From positions 1,302,001 to 1,366,000 of the forward strand of contig NZ_CP131935.1 in NCBI RefSeq assembly GCF_030704305.1: a DNA stretch of 64,000 nt, read 5' to 3'. This stretch comes from Massilia sp. R2A-15. GTDB taxonomy: Bacteria; Pseudomonadota; Gammaproteobacteria; Burkholderiales; Burkholderiaceae_D. This document shows positions 19,689 to 28,732 of this stretch, one piece after another. The notes below the pieces were generated by a model. The model searched no databases and had not been told where the DNA came from. It saw only the letters and a list, made by a program, of their open reading frames with translations. Position numbers and translations under genes: made by a program. The first letter of the stretch is position 1. Every line of letters begins with the position of its first letter.

Positions 19689-22670
19689 ATGATTTTCAAA
19701 CAAAAGCCGGTGGCCGCGGCCGTGTCGATGGCCATGTGGAGCCTGGCAGCATTCCCCGCGCTGGCCCAAACCGAAGCGCCTGCGCAGATGCAAACGGTCG
19801 AAGTGACCGGTATCCGCGCGTCGATGGCGAAATCGCTGAACGTGAAAAAGAATTCGTCGGCCAACGTCGAGGTCATCACGGCCGAAGACGTGGGCAAGAT
19901 GCCGGACAAGAACCTGGCCGACTCGCTGCAGCGCCTGGCCGGCGTCGCCGTGCGCACCGACTACGATGAAGCGGAAAAAGTGTCGATGCGCGGCACCAAC
20001 CCGGACATGTCGCTGATCCTGTTCAACGGCCACACCGTCAGCGGCGGCGACTGGTACGTCGGCGACCAGACCTCGAGCAGCCGCTCGACCAGCCTGTCGC
20101 TGATGCCTTCGTCGGTGCTGAACCAGGCGGTCGTCTACAAGACCTCGCAGGCCAACATCGCCGACGGCGGCATGGCCGGCACCATCAACGTCTCCACCCG
20201 CAAACCGCTGGCGCAGAAAGAGCAGCTGAGCGGCGTCGTCAGCGCCGGCATGAGCTATGCCGACCTGCCGGGCAAGAGCGCGCCTGACATGAGCGCCTCG
20301 GTCAACTGGAAAAACGAAGCCGGCACCTTCGGCTTCATCGCCCAGGGCTTCGCCGAGAAGCGCTATATCCGCCGCGATTCGTCGTCGCGCCTGGCCTACG
20401 GCACCAGCAGCGGCTGGGACGTGATCAACACCGCGACCATGAAGGGCATCACCGACGAGTCGCTGGCCGGCACCGGCTACAAGGCGTCCGACCTGAACGG
20501 CGTGCGCATGCCCGGCTCGATGGCGACCGAATTCGTCGAAGGCGTGCGCGACCGCAAGGGCGGCATGCTGTCGATGGAGTTCAAGCCGAACAAGGACCTG
20601 GACGTGACGATGACGGGCTTCCACTCGTCGATGAACGCGAACAACTACGGCCGCGCGAACATGGGCGCAATGTACAGCATGCTGCTCGGTAAGGCGTCTA
20701 TCACTGACGGCGCGACCACAGCAGCTTCGCCAAACACCAATTCGAACGGCCAGCAAGTGTTCGCGATGATCAAGAAGCCGGTGATCGTCAACGAAACCAC
20801 CCTGTACGGCGACCAGCTGCGCGTGCTCAAGAGCGCCGACATCGTGTTCCCGGACGGCACCACGCCTCAGTACATCGGCAACAATGAAGGCTTTTACCGC
20901 GAAGGCGCCAACGCCACCAGCGGCTTCCTCGACCTCGACGGCAAGTACCGCGTCAACAGCGACCTGACCGTCAAAGGCCTGTTCTCGACCACCGAAGGCG
21001 TCGGCAAGACGGACGCCGACCAGGGCCTGACTTACGCGCGCTTCGGCACCGGCACCTCGTACGCGCTGAACGGCCTGCGCGAGGCGCCGTTCGTCAAGTA
21101 CTACGGCGCCGGCCCGATGACCCCAGGCCTGAACGCCGACGGCAGCGGCAACCTGCTGGTCCTGCGTACCCTGTCCGGCCTGAAAACCAGCGACAAGGAA
21201 CGCAGCCTGCAGTTCGACGCCCAGTACTCGGTCCAGAAGGGCTGGCTTGAATCGGTCGAATCCGGTGTGCGCTATTCCGATCACCATCGCGACAGCGCGC
21301 GTCGTTATCCGGCTTACCGCAGCCCGACCAGCGTGAGTCTGAATAACGCGGTGCCGACCAGCACGATCGCCTGGCCGTCGGACTTTGGCGCAGGCCTGGG
21401 CGGCACGCCAGGCTGGGACAACACCGGCTTCACCTGGAACCCTGAGGCGCTGAAGGCGTACTTCGCGGCGAACACCAAGACCACCACCGACGAATTCGAG
21501 CGCCGCATCCCATCCGAGCTGCACATGCGCGAGCGCCAGGGCGCCGCCTACGTGATGGCCAATCTGGAAGGCGAGGGCTGGTCTGGCAACGTTGGCCTGC
21601 GCGTGGTGAAAACCCGCGTCAACGCCGACATCCCGACCCCGATTCCGGCCGGCGTATGCCTGCGCACGGAACCGGGCCAGCCGGCGACGACCTGCGCCGC
21701 GTTCCCGGATGCGATCACCACTGCCGGCGACCTGCAGCCGTACTACGACAACGTCGCGTTCAAGAACAACACCGGCAACATCTACTACTTCAAGAAGACC
21801 GACCGCACCTACAACAATGTGCTGCCAAGCCTGAACCTGCGTTACGAGCTGACCAAGGACCAGATCGTGCGTTTCGGCGCCAGCGAGACCATCGGCCGCC
21901 AGAACTACAACCTGCTGGGCGCGGGCTTCGGTTCGCCAGTCTGCGATGCGCAGGGTTGCCGCGTGACCGGTCCTAACCCGGACCTGAAGCCGATGATCTC
22001 GAAGAACATCGACGCGTCGTGGGCCTGGTACTTCGCGCCGCGTTCGCTGGTCTCGGCCAACGTGTTCTACTCGAAGATCGACGGCTACGCCAAGACCGGC
22101 AACACGGGCACCTCGAACATCGACCTGTACGATTCGGCCACCAGCTCGATGAAGACGTACTCAATCGTCACCTCGTCGCAGCAGGGCGCGCACATCGGCG
22201 GCATCGAGCTGTCGTACGAGCAGCCGTTCGGTAAAACCGGCTTCGGCTTCACCAGCAACGTCAGCCGCGCCAAGACCAAAGTCGACGATGGCCGTCCGAT
22301 GATCGGCGCGTCCGAGTATGCGGCGAACCTGGGCGGCTACTTCGAGAACGACAAGTTCTCGTCGCGCCTGGTGTGGAACTACCGCAGCGAGTACGTCACC
22401 GGCAGCACCGCGCCGGCGCCAACCACCAACAGCCAGGGCCTGTACACGGTCAATGGCGTGACGATGCCTGGCGCGCCGACGATTTCAGCGCCGGTGGCGA
22501 CGCTGGCGTTCAACGCGAGCTACAACATCAGCCCGAAACTGGTGGTGTCGTTCGACGCGACCAACCTGACCAACGTGCGTCGCGCTCAGTATCGCTACAG
22601 CGAAGAAGAGCAGTCGAAGCTGGACGTGAGCGGCCGCCAGTACTACGTGAACCTGAAATACAAGTTCTGA
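19689..22670 (+). CDS. TonB-dependent outer-membrane receptor
   Basis: This is a 993-residue receptor. ATG 19689 follows GGAGAG at 19678-19683. Residues 1-27 are a signal peptide ending AFPALAQ. The plug domain includes VEVTGIRASMAKSLN, ITAEDVGKMPDKNLADSLQR and GGMAGTINVSTRKPL, a pattern frequent in carbohydrate or peptide receptors of Xanthomonas-like and Oxalobacteraceae genomes. The beta-barrel ends with the terminal aromatic YYVNLKYKF. No TonB-box partner, transporter or regulator lies next to it, so the ligand is unknown. A strong intrinsic terminator follows, so it is probably monocistronic. Confidence 0.93.
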   Translation: MIFKQKPVAAAVSMAMWSLAAFPALAQTEAPAQMQTVEVTGIRASMAKSLNVKKNSSANVEVITAEDVGKMPDKNLADSLQRLAGVAVRTDYDEAEKVSMRGTNPDMSLILFNGHTVSGGDWYVGDQTSSSRSTSLSLMPSSVLNQAVVYKTSQANIADGGMAGTINVSTRKPLAQKEQLSGVVSAGMSYADLPGKSAPDMSASVNWKNEAGTFGFIAQGFAEKRYIRRDSSSRLAYGTSSGWDVINTATMKGITDESLAGTGYKASDLNGVRMPGSMATEFVEGVRDRKGGMLSMEFKPNKDLDVTMTGFHSSMNANNYGRANMGAMYSMLLGKASITDGATTAASPNTNSNGQQVFAMIKKPVIVNETTLYGDQLRVLKSADIVFPDGTTPQYIGNNEGFYREGANATSGFLDLDGKYRVNSDLTVKGLFSTTEGVGKTDADQGLTYARFGTGTSYALNGLREAPFVKYYGAGPMTPGLNADGSGNLLVLRTLSGLKTSDKERSLQFDAQYSVQKGWLESVESGVRYSDHHRDSARRYPAYRSPTSVSLNNAVPTSTIAWPSDFGAGLGGTPGWDNTGFTWNPEALKAYFAANTKTTTDEFERRIPSELHMRERQGAAYVMANLEGEGWSGNVGLRVVKTRVNADIPTPIPAGVCLRTEPGQPATTCAAFPDAITTAGDLQPYYDNVAFKNNTGNIYYFKKTDRTYNNVLPSLNLRYELTKDQIVRFGASETIGRQNYNLLGAGFGSPVCDAQGCRVTGPNPDLKPMISKNIDASWAWYFAPRSLVSANVFYSKIDGYAKTGNTGTSNIDLYDSATSSMKTYSIVTSSQQGAHIGGIELSYEQPFGKTGFGFTSNVSRAKTKVDDGRPMIGASEYAANLGGYFENDKFSSRLVWNYRSEYVTGSTAPAPTTNSQGLYTVNGVTMPGAPTISAPVATLAFNASYNISPKLVVSFDATNLTNVRRAQYRYSEEEQSKLDVSGRQYYVNLKYKF

Positions 22671-22691
22671 TCGCGTAGCGTGGCATAAATG

Positions 22692-22720
22692 AAAAGGGAG
22701 CTTCGGCTCCCTTTTTTTTT
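22692..22720 (+). terminator. Intrinsic terminator of the TonB-dependent receptor gene
   Basis: AAGGGAGC-TTCG-GCTCCCTT forms an eight-pair stem with a stable TTCG loop, followed by a T-run through 22720. It starts 22 bases after the receptor stop codon. Confidence 0.95.
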
Positions 22721-22892
22721 CTGCGTGAAACGCGAACGTGCGGCACCGAACAGTGCAGGCAATCGTGCGCGCTTATGATGAAGCCGTGTGAGTGACGCGC
22801 CGCGTGAAGCTACGATGGCCAGCGAAAACCTCAGCAGGTAAGCCGGTCGCCTCAAGGACCGGCACCAGACACTAGCGGCAGCGGAGGTTCTT

Positions 22893-23051
22893 ATGTCCAC
22901 CAGCACCCATCCACCAAAACACCTTGTGCGGGAATACCTCGAGCGGCGCGCGCGCGACTCGAAGCCGCCGCCGACGCCCGAAGAAATTCGCCGTCAGCTG
23001 GGATGGGGATTGCTGCTGCCGGACTTCAAGCTGGCCACCAGCCGCAACTGA
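22893..23051 (+). CDS. Small hypothetical protein (52 aa)
   Basis: ATG 22893 has GGAGG six bases upstream. The 52-residue product begins MSTSTHPPKHLVREYLERR, has a PPPTPEEIRRQLGWGLL centre and ends KLATSRN. It is charged and soluble, with no membrane segment. The ribosome site and the PEEIRRQLGWGL block suggest a real gene. The EEIRRQLGW pattern is like short proteobacterial proteins of unknown role. The 170 bases upstream include a possible stem (GCCGGTC at 22843-22849 and GACCGGC at 22858-22864). Function unknown. Confidence 0.55.
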   Translation: MSTSTHPPKHLVREYLERRARDSKPPPTPEEIRRQLGWGLLLPDFKLATSRN

Positions 23052-23147
23052 CCTCCTCGTGTCCTACACGACGACATCGCGCCGTCCTATTTGACGATGG
23101 TTCAGCCAATAGCATCATATAAACACTAGCCTAAAGGAGCGCACCCC

Positions 23148-23321
23148 ATGACCAAACGCATTGGAAACAAAGACGAAGCCCAGCATCGCGGCAAGCAAGA
23201 GAAGAAAGACATCAAGCGCACCAACAAGGCGCGCGAGATGATCAAGCAGGCGATTGCGCGCGCGAAGTACCGCAACCAGGTCAGGAACCAGCCTATGGAA
23301 ACGTCCTTGCCACCGGCATAA
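23148..23321 (+). CDS. Small basic hypothetical protein (57 aa)
   Basis: ATG 23148 has AAAGGAG about ten bases upstream and the gene ends at TAA 23319-23321, just before an intrinsic terminator. The product is rich in Lys, Arg and Gln (MTKRIGNKDEAQHRGKQEKK, then IKQAIARAKYRNQVRNQP) and probably helical, which suggests nucleic-acid or ribosome contact. That is inference; the family is not recognised. Its own ribosome site and terminator make it a good candidate for an expressed small protein. Confidence 0.6.
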   Translation: MTKRIGNKDEAQHRGKQEKKDIKRTNKAREMIKQAIARAKYRNQVRNQPMETSLPPA

Positions 23322-23340
23322 CCGTTCGTCGGTTTCCACC

Positions 23341-23371
23341 AGCCCACCTCGGCAACCAGGTGGGCTTTTTT
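23341..23371 (+). terminator. Intrinsic terminator after the 57-aa protein gene
   Basis: AGCCCACCT and AGGTGGGCT form a nine-pair stem around CGGCAACC, followed by six T. It lies 20 bases after the stop of the small basic protein. Confidence 0.92.
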
Positions 23372-23509
23372 GCGTCCGCTCGCCGCGCCGCGGGCGCGGT
23401 CCGCCGAATCCTTCGCCGTTCGCCGATCCCCAGCCGCCATTCACCGAAAACCGGTTTCGCCGCGCGCGCTGCGCCGGTAATGTGTGGTCATCCAACCAAG
23501 GGAGGTATC

Positions 23510-23893
23510 GTGAACCCCAATGACTCTTACCACTGGCGCAAGCAGCTCTTGCTCGGCCTGATGCTGGTCGCCATCGGCGCCGGACTGCTGCTCGACCAGT
23601 TCGACATGCTCGACCTCTACGACTTATGGCATTATTGGCCGCTGATTCTGGTGGTCGTCGGCCTGAACAAGATGATCGGCTATCCGACCGCGCGCGATTT
23701 CACCAGCGGGCTGTGGACCATGTTCATCGGCGTGTGGCTGTTTGCGAACTTCGAGCACATGTTTGGCCTGACCTTTCGCACCAGCTGGCCGTACGTGATC
23801 ATCGCCTGGGGCGTCACGATGATCCTCAAGCCTTTCATCCGCGAGCGCTTCGCCGCCAATGCACCAGCCAGGGAGAGCAACCATGAAAACTGA
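23510..23893 (+). CDS. LiaI/LiaF-like transmembrane protein (DUF5668-type)
   Basis: The 127-residue membrane protein starts at GTG 23510, with GGGAGG five bases upstream. Residues before the GTG look non-coding. Two pairs of hydrophobic segments are visible: LLLGLMLVAIGAGLLLDQF then WPLILVVVGLNKMIG, and GLWTMFIGVWLFANFEHM then WPYVIIAWGVTMIL. Such repeated hairpins resemble the membrane region of LiaF/LiaI and phage-shock-like proteins. It overlaps the following LiaF-like gene by 11 bases, so translation is coupled. It is the first gene of a four-gene operon ending with a two-component system. It probably senses or modulates envelope stress. Confidence 0.75.
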   Translation: MNPNDSYHWRKQLLLGLMLVAIGAGLLLDQFDMLDLYDLWHYWPLILVVVGLNKMIGYPTARDFTSGLWTMFIGVWLFANFEHMFGLTFRTSWPYVIIAWGVTMILKPFIRERFAANAPARESNHEN

Positions 23894-24587
23894 GATCGAA
23901 CGCAAGGGCATGTCGCGCCAGGTGATGCTGGGCATGGTGGCGATCGGCATGGGCGTGCTGTTCCTGCTCGATAACCTGGCGATCTGGGACTTCCATCACG
24001 CGATCTCGTTCTGGCCGGTGGTGTTCATCGTGGTCGGCGCGATCAAGCTGTTCGACACCAGCAGCTCGGACGGCTATTTCGTCGGCGCGGTGCTGATGCT
24101 GGTCGGCGTGCTGATGGTGCTGAACCGGATGGGCATCGTGTACTTCACCTGGCGCGCCGTCTGGCCGGTGATGCTGATCGCGCTGGGCGGCTCCGTGCTG
24201 TACAAGGCGGTCACCGGGCGGCGCCTGATCGGCGCTTCGCTCAAGGGCGTCGCGTCGTCCGAGGACGTGGTCGATGTCACCGCCATCCTGGGCGGCTTCG
24301 AACGGCGCATCACCACCCCGAACTTCAAGGGCGGCGAAGTGACGGCGATCATGGGCGGCTGTTCGCTCGACATGCGCGGCTCGTCGATCGAGACCGAAGC
24401 GGTGATCAACGTGTTCGCGGTATGGGGCGGGATCACCATCAAGTGCCCGCCCGACTGGACCGTCATCCTGCACGGCACCCCGATCATGGGCGGCTTCGAC
24501 GAGAAGACCGCGCCGCCGCCGGACAACAGCAAGCGGCTGATCGTGCGCGGCTACGCAATCATGGGTGGCGTGGAAGTGCGCAACTGA
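23883..24587 (+). CDS. LiaF-like protein with C-terminal cell-wall-stress domain
   Basis: The 234-residue protein starts at ATG 23883 after GGGAGAGC. The N-terminal 100 residues carry two membrane hairpins of the LiaF type (MLGMVAIGMGVLFLLDNL, FWPVVFIVVGAIKLF). From about residue 120 comes the LiaF C-terminal domain, with the repeated VTAILGGFERR / VTAIMGGCSLDMR / TPIMGGFDEK / YAIMGGVEVRN strands of a small beta-roll. In Firmicutes LiaF inhibits a kinase. Here the kinase is of the LytS type and its gene overlaps this stop as TGATG, so a similar inhibitory or sensing role is inferred. Confidence 0.82.
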   Translation: MKTEIERKGMSRQVMLGMVAIGMGVLFLLDNLAIWDFHHAISFWPVVFIVVGAIKLFDTSSSDGYFVGAVLMLVGVLMVLNRMGIVYFTWRAVWPVMLIALGGSVLYKAVTGRRLIGASLKGVASSEDVVDVTAILGGFERRITTPNFKGGEVTAIMGGCSLDMRGSSIETEAVINVFAVWGGITIKCPPDWTVILHGTPIMGGFDEKTAPPPDNSKRLIVRGYAIMGGVEVRN

Positions 24588-25654
24588 TGCAGGGGCCGCT
24601 GCTGGGCCGGCGCGGCGCGGCCCTGTACCTGCTGGCCTGGCTGATGCTGGCCCTGGTGCTGGCCACGCTGGTTGTGTTCGTCGCGCGCGCCGGCTGGATC
24701 AACGGCCTGCTGTTCGCGCTGCCGCCGATGCTGGTGTATGCGTTCGCGTGCAGCTTTTCCGCTTACTACATGTGCCGCGCCTGGCCGCTGGCGCGGCAGC
24801 GCGGCATGTCGATCGTCGCGGTGTTTTGCGTCAGCGCGGTGCTGGCGGCCGCCGGCTGGACGCTGCTTGGCGCCGGCTGGAATGCGCTGCTGCTGTCGGG
24901 CGGCGTGGAGTGGGCCGGTGTGGCGCAGTTCGCGCCGCTGATGGCGCTGATGTTCGGGTTCGGCGTGATCCTGTACGGACTGTCGGCGCTGGGACACTAC
25001 CTGGCGATCGAGGTGGCGCGGGTGCGCGAATCGGAGCGGCGCGAACTGGAAGCGCGGGTGATGGCGCAGGACGCCGAGCTGCGCATGCTGCGCACCCAGA
25101 TCGACCCGCACTTCCTGTTCAACAGTCTGAACTCGATCAGCGCGCTCACTTCGATCAACCCGGCCGGTGCGCGCGCGATGACCCTGAAGCTGGCCGAGTT
25201 CTTCCGCCACAGCCTCAATCTCGAGGCGCATCGCAAGGTCGAACTGGCGGCCGAAGTGACGCTGGCGCTGGACTTCCTGGCGATCGAGCAGGTGCGCTTC
25301 GGCGAGCGGTTGGCGGTGGCGCAGGAAGTGTCGCCGGAAGCGGCGGCCTGCCTGCTGCCGCCGATGATCCTGCAGCCGCTGGTCGAGAACGCGGTCCGGC
25401 ACGGGATCGGCAACCTGACCGAAGGAGGCGTGGTGTGCATCGCCGCCGAACGGGCGGGCTCGCAGCTGCGTCTGGCGGTGGAAAACGACATCGATGCGGA
25501 GCAGCCGGCGAAGCCTGGCGGCGGTATTGGCCTTGCCAACGTGCGCCAGCGCCTGGCTGCAGCGTACGGGGAGCAGGCGGCGATCCACTGGTCGCGGCGC
25601 GAGAACACATTCCGGGTCGAGCTGACGCTGCCCGCTGAAACGAAAGGAAGCTGA
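24587..25654 (+). CDS. LytS/YehU-type sensor histidine kinase
   Basis: The 355-residue kinase starts at ATG 24587, overlapping the LiaF-like stop. About four membrane segments occupy residues 10-140, followed by a short coiled coil (RESERRELEARVMAQDAELR). The His_kinase domain has IDPHFLFNSLNS, with H175 the phosphoacceptor, and the ATPase domain has LQPLVENAVRHGIG and GGGIGLANVRQRL. It has no periplasmic sensor domain of note, so signal input may come from the membrane segments or from the two LiaI/LiaF-like partners. The regulator gene starts directly after its stop. Confidence 0.9.
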   Translation: MQGPLLGRRGAALYLLAWLMLALVLATLVVFVARAGWINGLLFALPPMLVYAFACSFSAYYMCRAWPLARQRGMSIVAVFCVSAVLAAAGWTLLGAGWNALLLSGGVEWAGVAQFAPLMALMFGFGVILYGLSALGHYLAIEVARVRESERRELEARVMAQDAELRMLRTQIDPHFLFNSLNSISALTSINPAGARAMTLKLAEFFRHSLNLEAHRKVELAAEVTLALDFLAIEQVRFGERLAVAQEVSPEAAACLLPPMILQPLVENAVRHGIGNLTEGGVVCIAAERAGSQLRLAVENDIDAEQPAKPGGGIGLANVRQRLAAAYGEQAAIHWSRRENTFRVELTLPAETKGS

Positions 25655-26383
25655 ATGCGGGTGATCATCGTGGACGACGAGCAGCTCGCGCGCATGGTCA
25701 TGCGCGAGTACCTGGGCGCGCATGCCGACATCGAGATCGTGGCCGAATGCGCCAACGGGTTCGAAGCGGTCAAGGCGATCGCCGAACTGCGGCCGGACCT
25801 GGTGTTCCTCGATATCCAGATGCCCAAGTTGACCGGCTTCGAAGTGGTGGAGCTGGCGGGGCGGGCGACACGCTACATCTTCGTGACCGCGTACGAGCAG
25901 TATGCGATCAAGGCGTTCGAGGTGCATGCGGTGGATTACCTGCTCAAGCCGTTCAGCCAGGAGCGGCTCGATGTCGCGCTGGCCCATGCGCGCGCGAGCG
26001 CCACGCCGGCGCCGGCGCTGGACGCGGTGATCCTGGATGCGGCCAAACGCAGCGCGCCGCTCGAGCGGGTGCTGATCCGCGATGGCGCGAAGGTGCACGT
26101 GATTGCGGCCGCGGACATCGACGTGATCGAGGCGCAGGACGATTACGTCGAGATCAGCGCCGGCGGGAAAACGTGGCTGAAGAACCAGAGGCTTGCCGAG
26201 CTGGAGGAACAGCTCGACGGCGGCAAGTTCGTGCGCATCCACCGCTCCTATATAGTCAATATCGAGCGCATGGCGCGGATCGAGCCGGCGGGGAAGGACA
26301 GCCACGCGGCGGTGCTGCAGGATGGGAGGAGGGTGCCGGTCAGCCGCAGCGGATACCAGAAACTGAGGGCATTGCTCGGCTAG
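25655..26383 (+). CDS. LytTR-type response regulator
   Basis: The 242-residue regulator starts at ATG 25655, with no gap after the kinase stop. The receiver domain spans residues 1-120, with acidic residues D7 and D8, phospho-acceptor D53 in FLDIQMP and the KPF switch lysine in VDYLLKPFSQERLD. The LytTR DNA-binding domain covers about 140-240 (VIEAQDDYVEIS, KFVRIHRSYIVNIERM, VPVSRSGYQKLR). It should control envelope-related genes, possibly its own operon. Target sites cannot be assigned from this window. Confidence 0.93.
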   Translation: MRVIIVDDEQLARMVMREYLGAHADIEIVAECANGFEAVKAIAELRPDLVFLDIQMPKLTGFEVVELAGRATRYIFVTAYEQYAIKAFEVHAVDYLLKPFSQERLDVALAHARASATPAPALDAVILDAAKRSAPLERVLIRDGAKVHVIAAADIDVIEAQDDYVEISAGGKTWLKNQRLAELEEQLDGGKFVRIHRSYIVNIERMARIEPAGKDSHAAVLQDGRRVPVSRSGYQKLRALLG

Positions 26384-26397
26384 CGGCGCATACAAAT

Positions 26398-26455
26398 GCG
26401 GTCAGGTTCGCAGGACCAGACCCCGGCCTGCGCATCAGGGGTCTGGTCCTGCGGA
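26398..26455. repeat. REP-like element, family A (copy 2, two facing arms)
   Basis: A slightly degraded hairpin (26398-26424, containing GCAGGACCAGACCCC) is followed by a second, opposite one starting GGGGTCTGGTCCTGCGGA at 26438. The pair lies between the LytTR gene and the convergent helicase gene. Changes in the first arm (GCGGTCAGGTTC) break some pairs, so this copy looks older. Confidence 0.75.
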
Positions 26456-26482
26456 GCGACGGGGACGCCGAGTCCCCATCTG

Positions 26483-28732
26483 TCATGCGGCGTCGAGCCC
26501 CCACCAGCGCGGCAACAAGGCCTGCACATCGGGCTGCGCGAACCGGTCGTCGATCAGGTACACGACGCCCCGATCGCCGGTCGTGCGTATCACCCGTCCC
26601 GCCGCCTGCACCACTTTCTGGATGCCGGGGTACAGATAGGTGTAGTCGTAGCCGGCGCCAAACGTCGTCTCCATGCGCTGGCGCACCTGCTCGTTCACCG
26701 GATTCATCTGCGGCAGGCCCAGCGTGGCGATGAACGCGCCGACCAGACGCGCGCCGGGCAGGTCGATTCCCTCGCCGAACGCGCCGCCCAGCACCGCGAA
26801 CCCGACCCCGCAGCTATCGAGCGAGAACCGCGCAAGGAAAGCGGCGCGGCCCGCTTCGTCCATGCGCCGTTCCTGCCGCCACATCGGGATGTCGGGATGC
26901 TGTTCGGCGAACGCCTGCGCCGCCTGCTCAAGGTAGTCGAAGCTGCTGAAGAACGCCAGGTAGTTGCCCGGCGCGTCGCGGTACTGGCCGCCGATCAGCC
27001 GCGCGATCGGCGCCACCGAACGGGCGCGGTGCTGGAAGCGCGTCGAGATGCGGTCCACCACATGGACCTCCAGCTGGTCCGCGGTGAACGGCGACTCGAC
27101 GTCGATGAAGGCGGTATCGGCCGGCATGCCCAGCGCGTCGCTGTAGTAATGCCAGGGACTGAGCGTGGCCGAGAACAGCGCGCTGGAATGGGCCAGCGCG
27201 AAGCGCGGCTTGAGGAAGGGCGCCGGCACGATATTGCGGATGCACAGGGTCGATCCGTTGGCGCCGTCGCGCGCGACGTCGAACAGCGAATGCGCGCCGA
27301 ACGACTCGGACAGGCGCGCGAAGTGCAGTGCGTCGAAATAGAAGCGTTGGAGCGCCGGGTCGAGCGGCGCCGGATTCTCGGCCAGGAACTCGGTGATCTC
27401 GCTGGCCGCGCCCTGCAGGTTGGTCAGCAGCTTGGCGGGCAGCTCGGGCATCACCTGGTAGGGCGCGGTGGCGCCCTTATCGAGCTCGGTCCAGTTGCGC
27501 GAGACGCGGTCCAGCGCTTTCTTGAGCAAGGCCGGCGCCACGGCGCGGGCGGCCCGCAGCGCGCCGCGCGACAGTTCGGCCGAATACATCGCGCGGCTGC
27601 GCGCGACCAGGTTGTGCGCTTCGTCGACCAGTACGCTGACGCGCCACTGGTTGGCCGCGGCCAGCGCGTACAGCATGGCGCCGCCGTCGAAATAGTAGTT
27701 GTAGTCGCCGACGATGACGTCGGACCATTTCGCCATTTCGCTGCCCAGGTAGTACGGGCAGACATCGTGCGCCAGCGCGGTCTCGCGCAAGGCCGCCCGG
27801 TCCAGCAGCGGCAGCGCGGCCGCGGCGCTGCGCGCCTGCGGCAGGCGGTCGTAGAAGCCTTTCGCGAGCGGACAGGAATCGCCGTGGCAGGCCTTGTCGG
27901 GATGCTCGCAGGCCTTGTCGCGCGCGGCCAGTTCGAGGATCCGGATCGGCATCGTTGGTGCGGCGGCGCGGATCGTTTCCATCGCGTCGAGCGCGAGCTG
28001 GCGGCCAGGCGTTTTGGCCGACAGGAACAGGATCTTGTCGAGCTTCTGGCCGGGCGCCGCCTTCAGCACCGGGAACAGGCTGCCGACCGTCTTGCCAATG
28101 CCAGTCGGCGCCTGCGCCAGCACGCAGCGCGCGCTGCTGTTAGCGCGGAAGATGGTCTCGGACAGGTGGCGCTGGCCGGGACGAAACGACGGGTGCGGGA
28201 ACCGCAGCGCGCCGAGGGCGGCGTCGCGTGCTTCGCGGTGCGCCAGTTCCCGCGCCGCCCACGCGACGAAGCGCTCGCACTGTTCGGCGAACTGCGCGGC
28301 CAGGTCCGTGCTGCTTGCGGTCTCGCGCAGCACGGTTTCGGTCTGGCGGCCGATGTCGAAGTAGACCAGCGCCAGGTTGACCTGCTCCAGGCCGCGCTGC
28401 TGGCACAGCAGGTGGCCGTACACGCGCAGCTGGGCCCAGTGCAGGTGGCGGTGGCGCTCCGGCATGCTGTCGAGGCGGCCGCGGTAGGTCTTGATTTCCT
28501 CGAGCAGGTTCTGGGCCGGGTCGTAGCCGTCGGCGCGTCCGCGCACCAGCAGCGGGCCGTGGACGCCGGACAGGCTCACTTCGGTCTCGTAGCCGTCGCC
28601 GCGGCGCGACGTGACGACGCCATGGCCGGCGATGCCTTCCTGGGCGGTGGGCGAGGGCGTGAAGCGCAGGTCGAGGTCGCCGGCCTTGGCGGTGAACTCG
28701 CACAGCGCGCGCACAGCGACGACGTAGCTCAC
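26483..28732 (-). CDS. XPD/DinG-like DNA helicase with N-terminal PD-(D/E)XK nuclease domain
   Basis: The 749-residue protein starts at GTG 28732, overlapping the FAN1 stop as GTGA. Residues about 60-130 carry a Cas4/RecB-like nuclease pattern: GRADGY (D68), EEIKTYRG (E79, K81) and QLRVYGHLL (Q101, Y105). The helicase has Walker A APTGIGKT at 208-215 and the DEAH box in VLVDEAHNLVARS. Four cysteines in ACEHPDKACHGDSCP and DVCPYYLG fit an XPD-type iron-sulphur domain. Motif VI-like QAAGRVIRT is near the C-terminus. It should unwind DNA 5'-3' and may cut it. It is translationally coupled to a FAN1 nuclease and lies under a LexA box, so DNA crosslink or fork repair is inferred. Confidence 0.88.
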   Translation of the reverse strand: MSYVVAVRALCEFTAKAGDLDLRFTPSPTAQEGIAGHGVVTSRRGDGYETEVSLSGVHGPLLVRGRADGYDPAQNLLEEIKTYRGRLDSMPERHRHLHWAQLRVYGHLLCQQRGLEQVNLALVYFDIGRQTETVLRETASSTDLAAQFAEQCERFVAWAARELAHREARDAALGALRFPHPSFRPGQRHLSETIFRANSSARCVLAQAPTGIGKTVGSLFPVLKAAPGQKLDKILFLSAKTPGRQLALDAMETIRAAAPTMPIRILELAARDKACEHPDKACHGDSCPLAKGFYDRLPQARSAAAALPLLDRAALRETALAHDVCPYYLGSEMAKWSDVIVGDYNYYFDGGAMLYALAAANQWRVSVLVDEAHNLVARSRAMYSAELSRGALRAARAVAPALLKKALDRVSRNWTELDKGATAPYQVMPELPAKLLTNLQGAASEITEFLAENPAPLDPALQRFYFDALHFARLSESFGAHSLFDVARDGANGSTLCIRNIVPAPFLKPRFALAHSSALFSATLSPWHYYSDALGMPADTAFIDVESPFTADQLEVHVVDRISTRFQHRARSVAPIARLIGGQYRDAPGNYLAFFSSFDYLEQAAQAFAEQHPDIPMWRQERRMDEAGRAAFLARFSLDSCGVGFAVLGGAFGEGIDLPGARLVGAFIATLGLPQMNPVNEQVRQRMETTFGAGYDYTYLYPGIQKVVQAAGRVIRTTGDRGVVYLIDDRFAQPDVQALLPRWWGLDAA

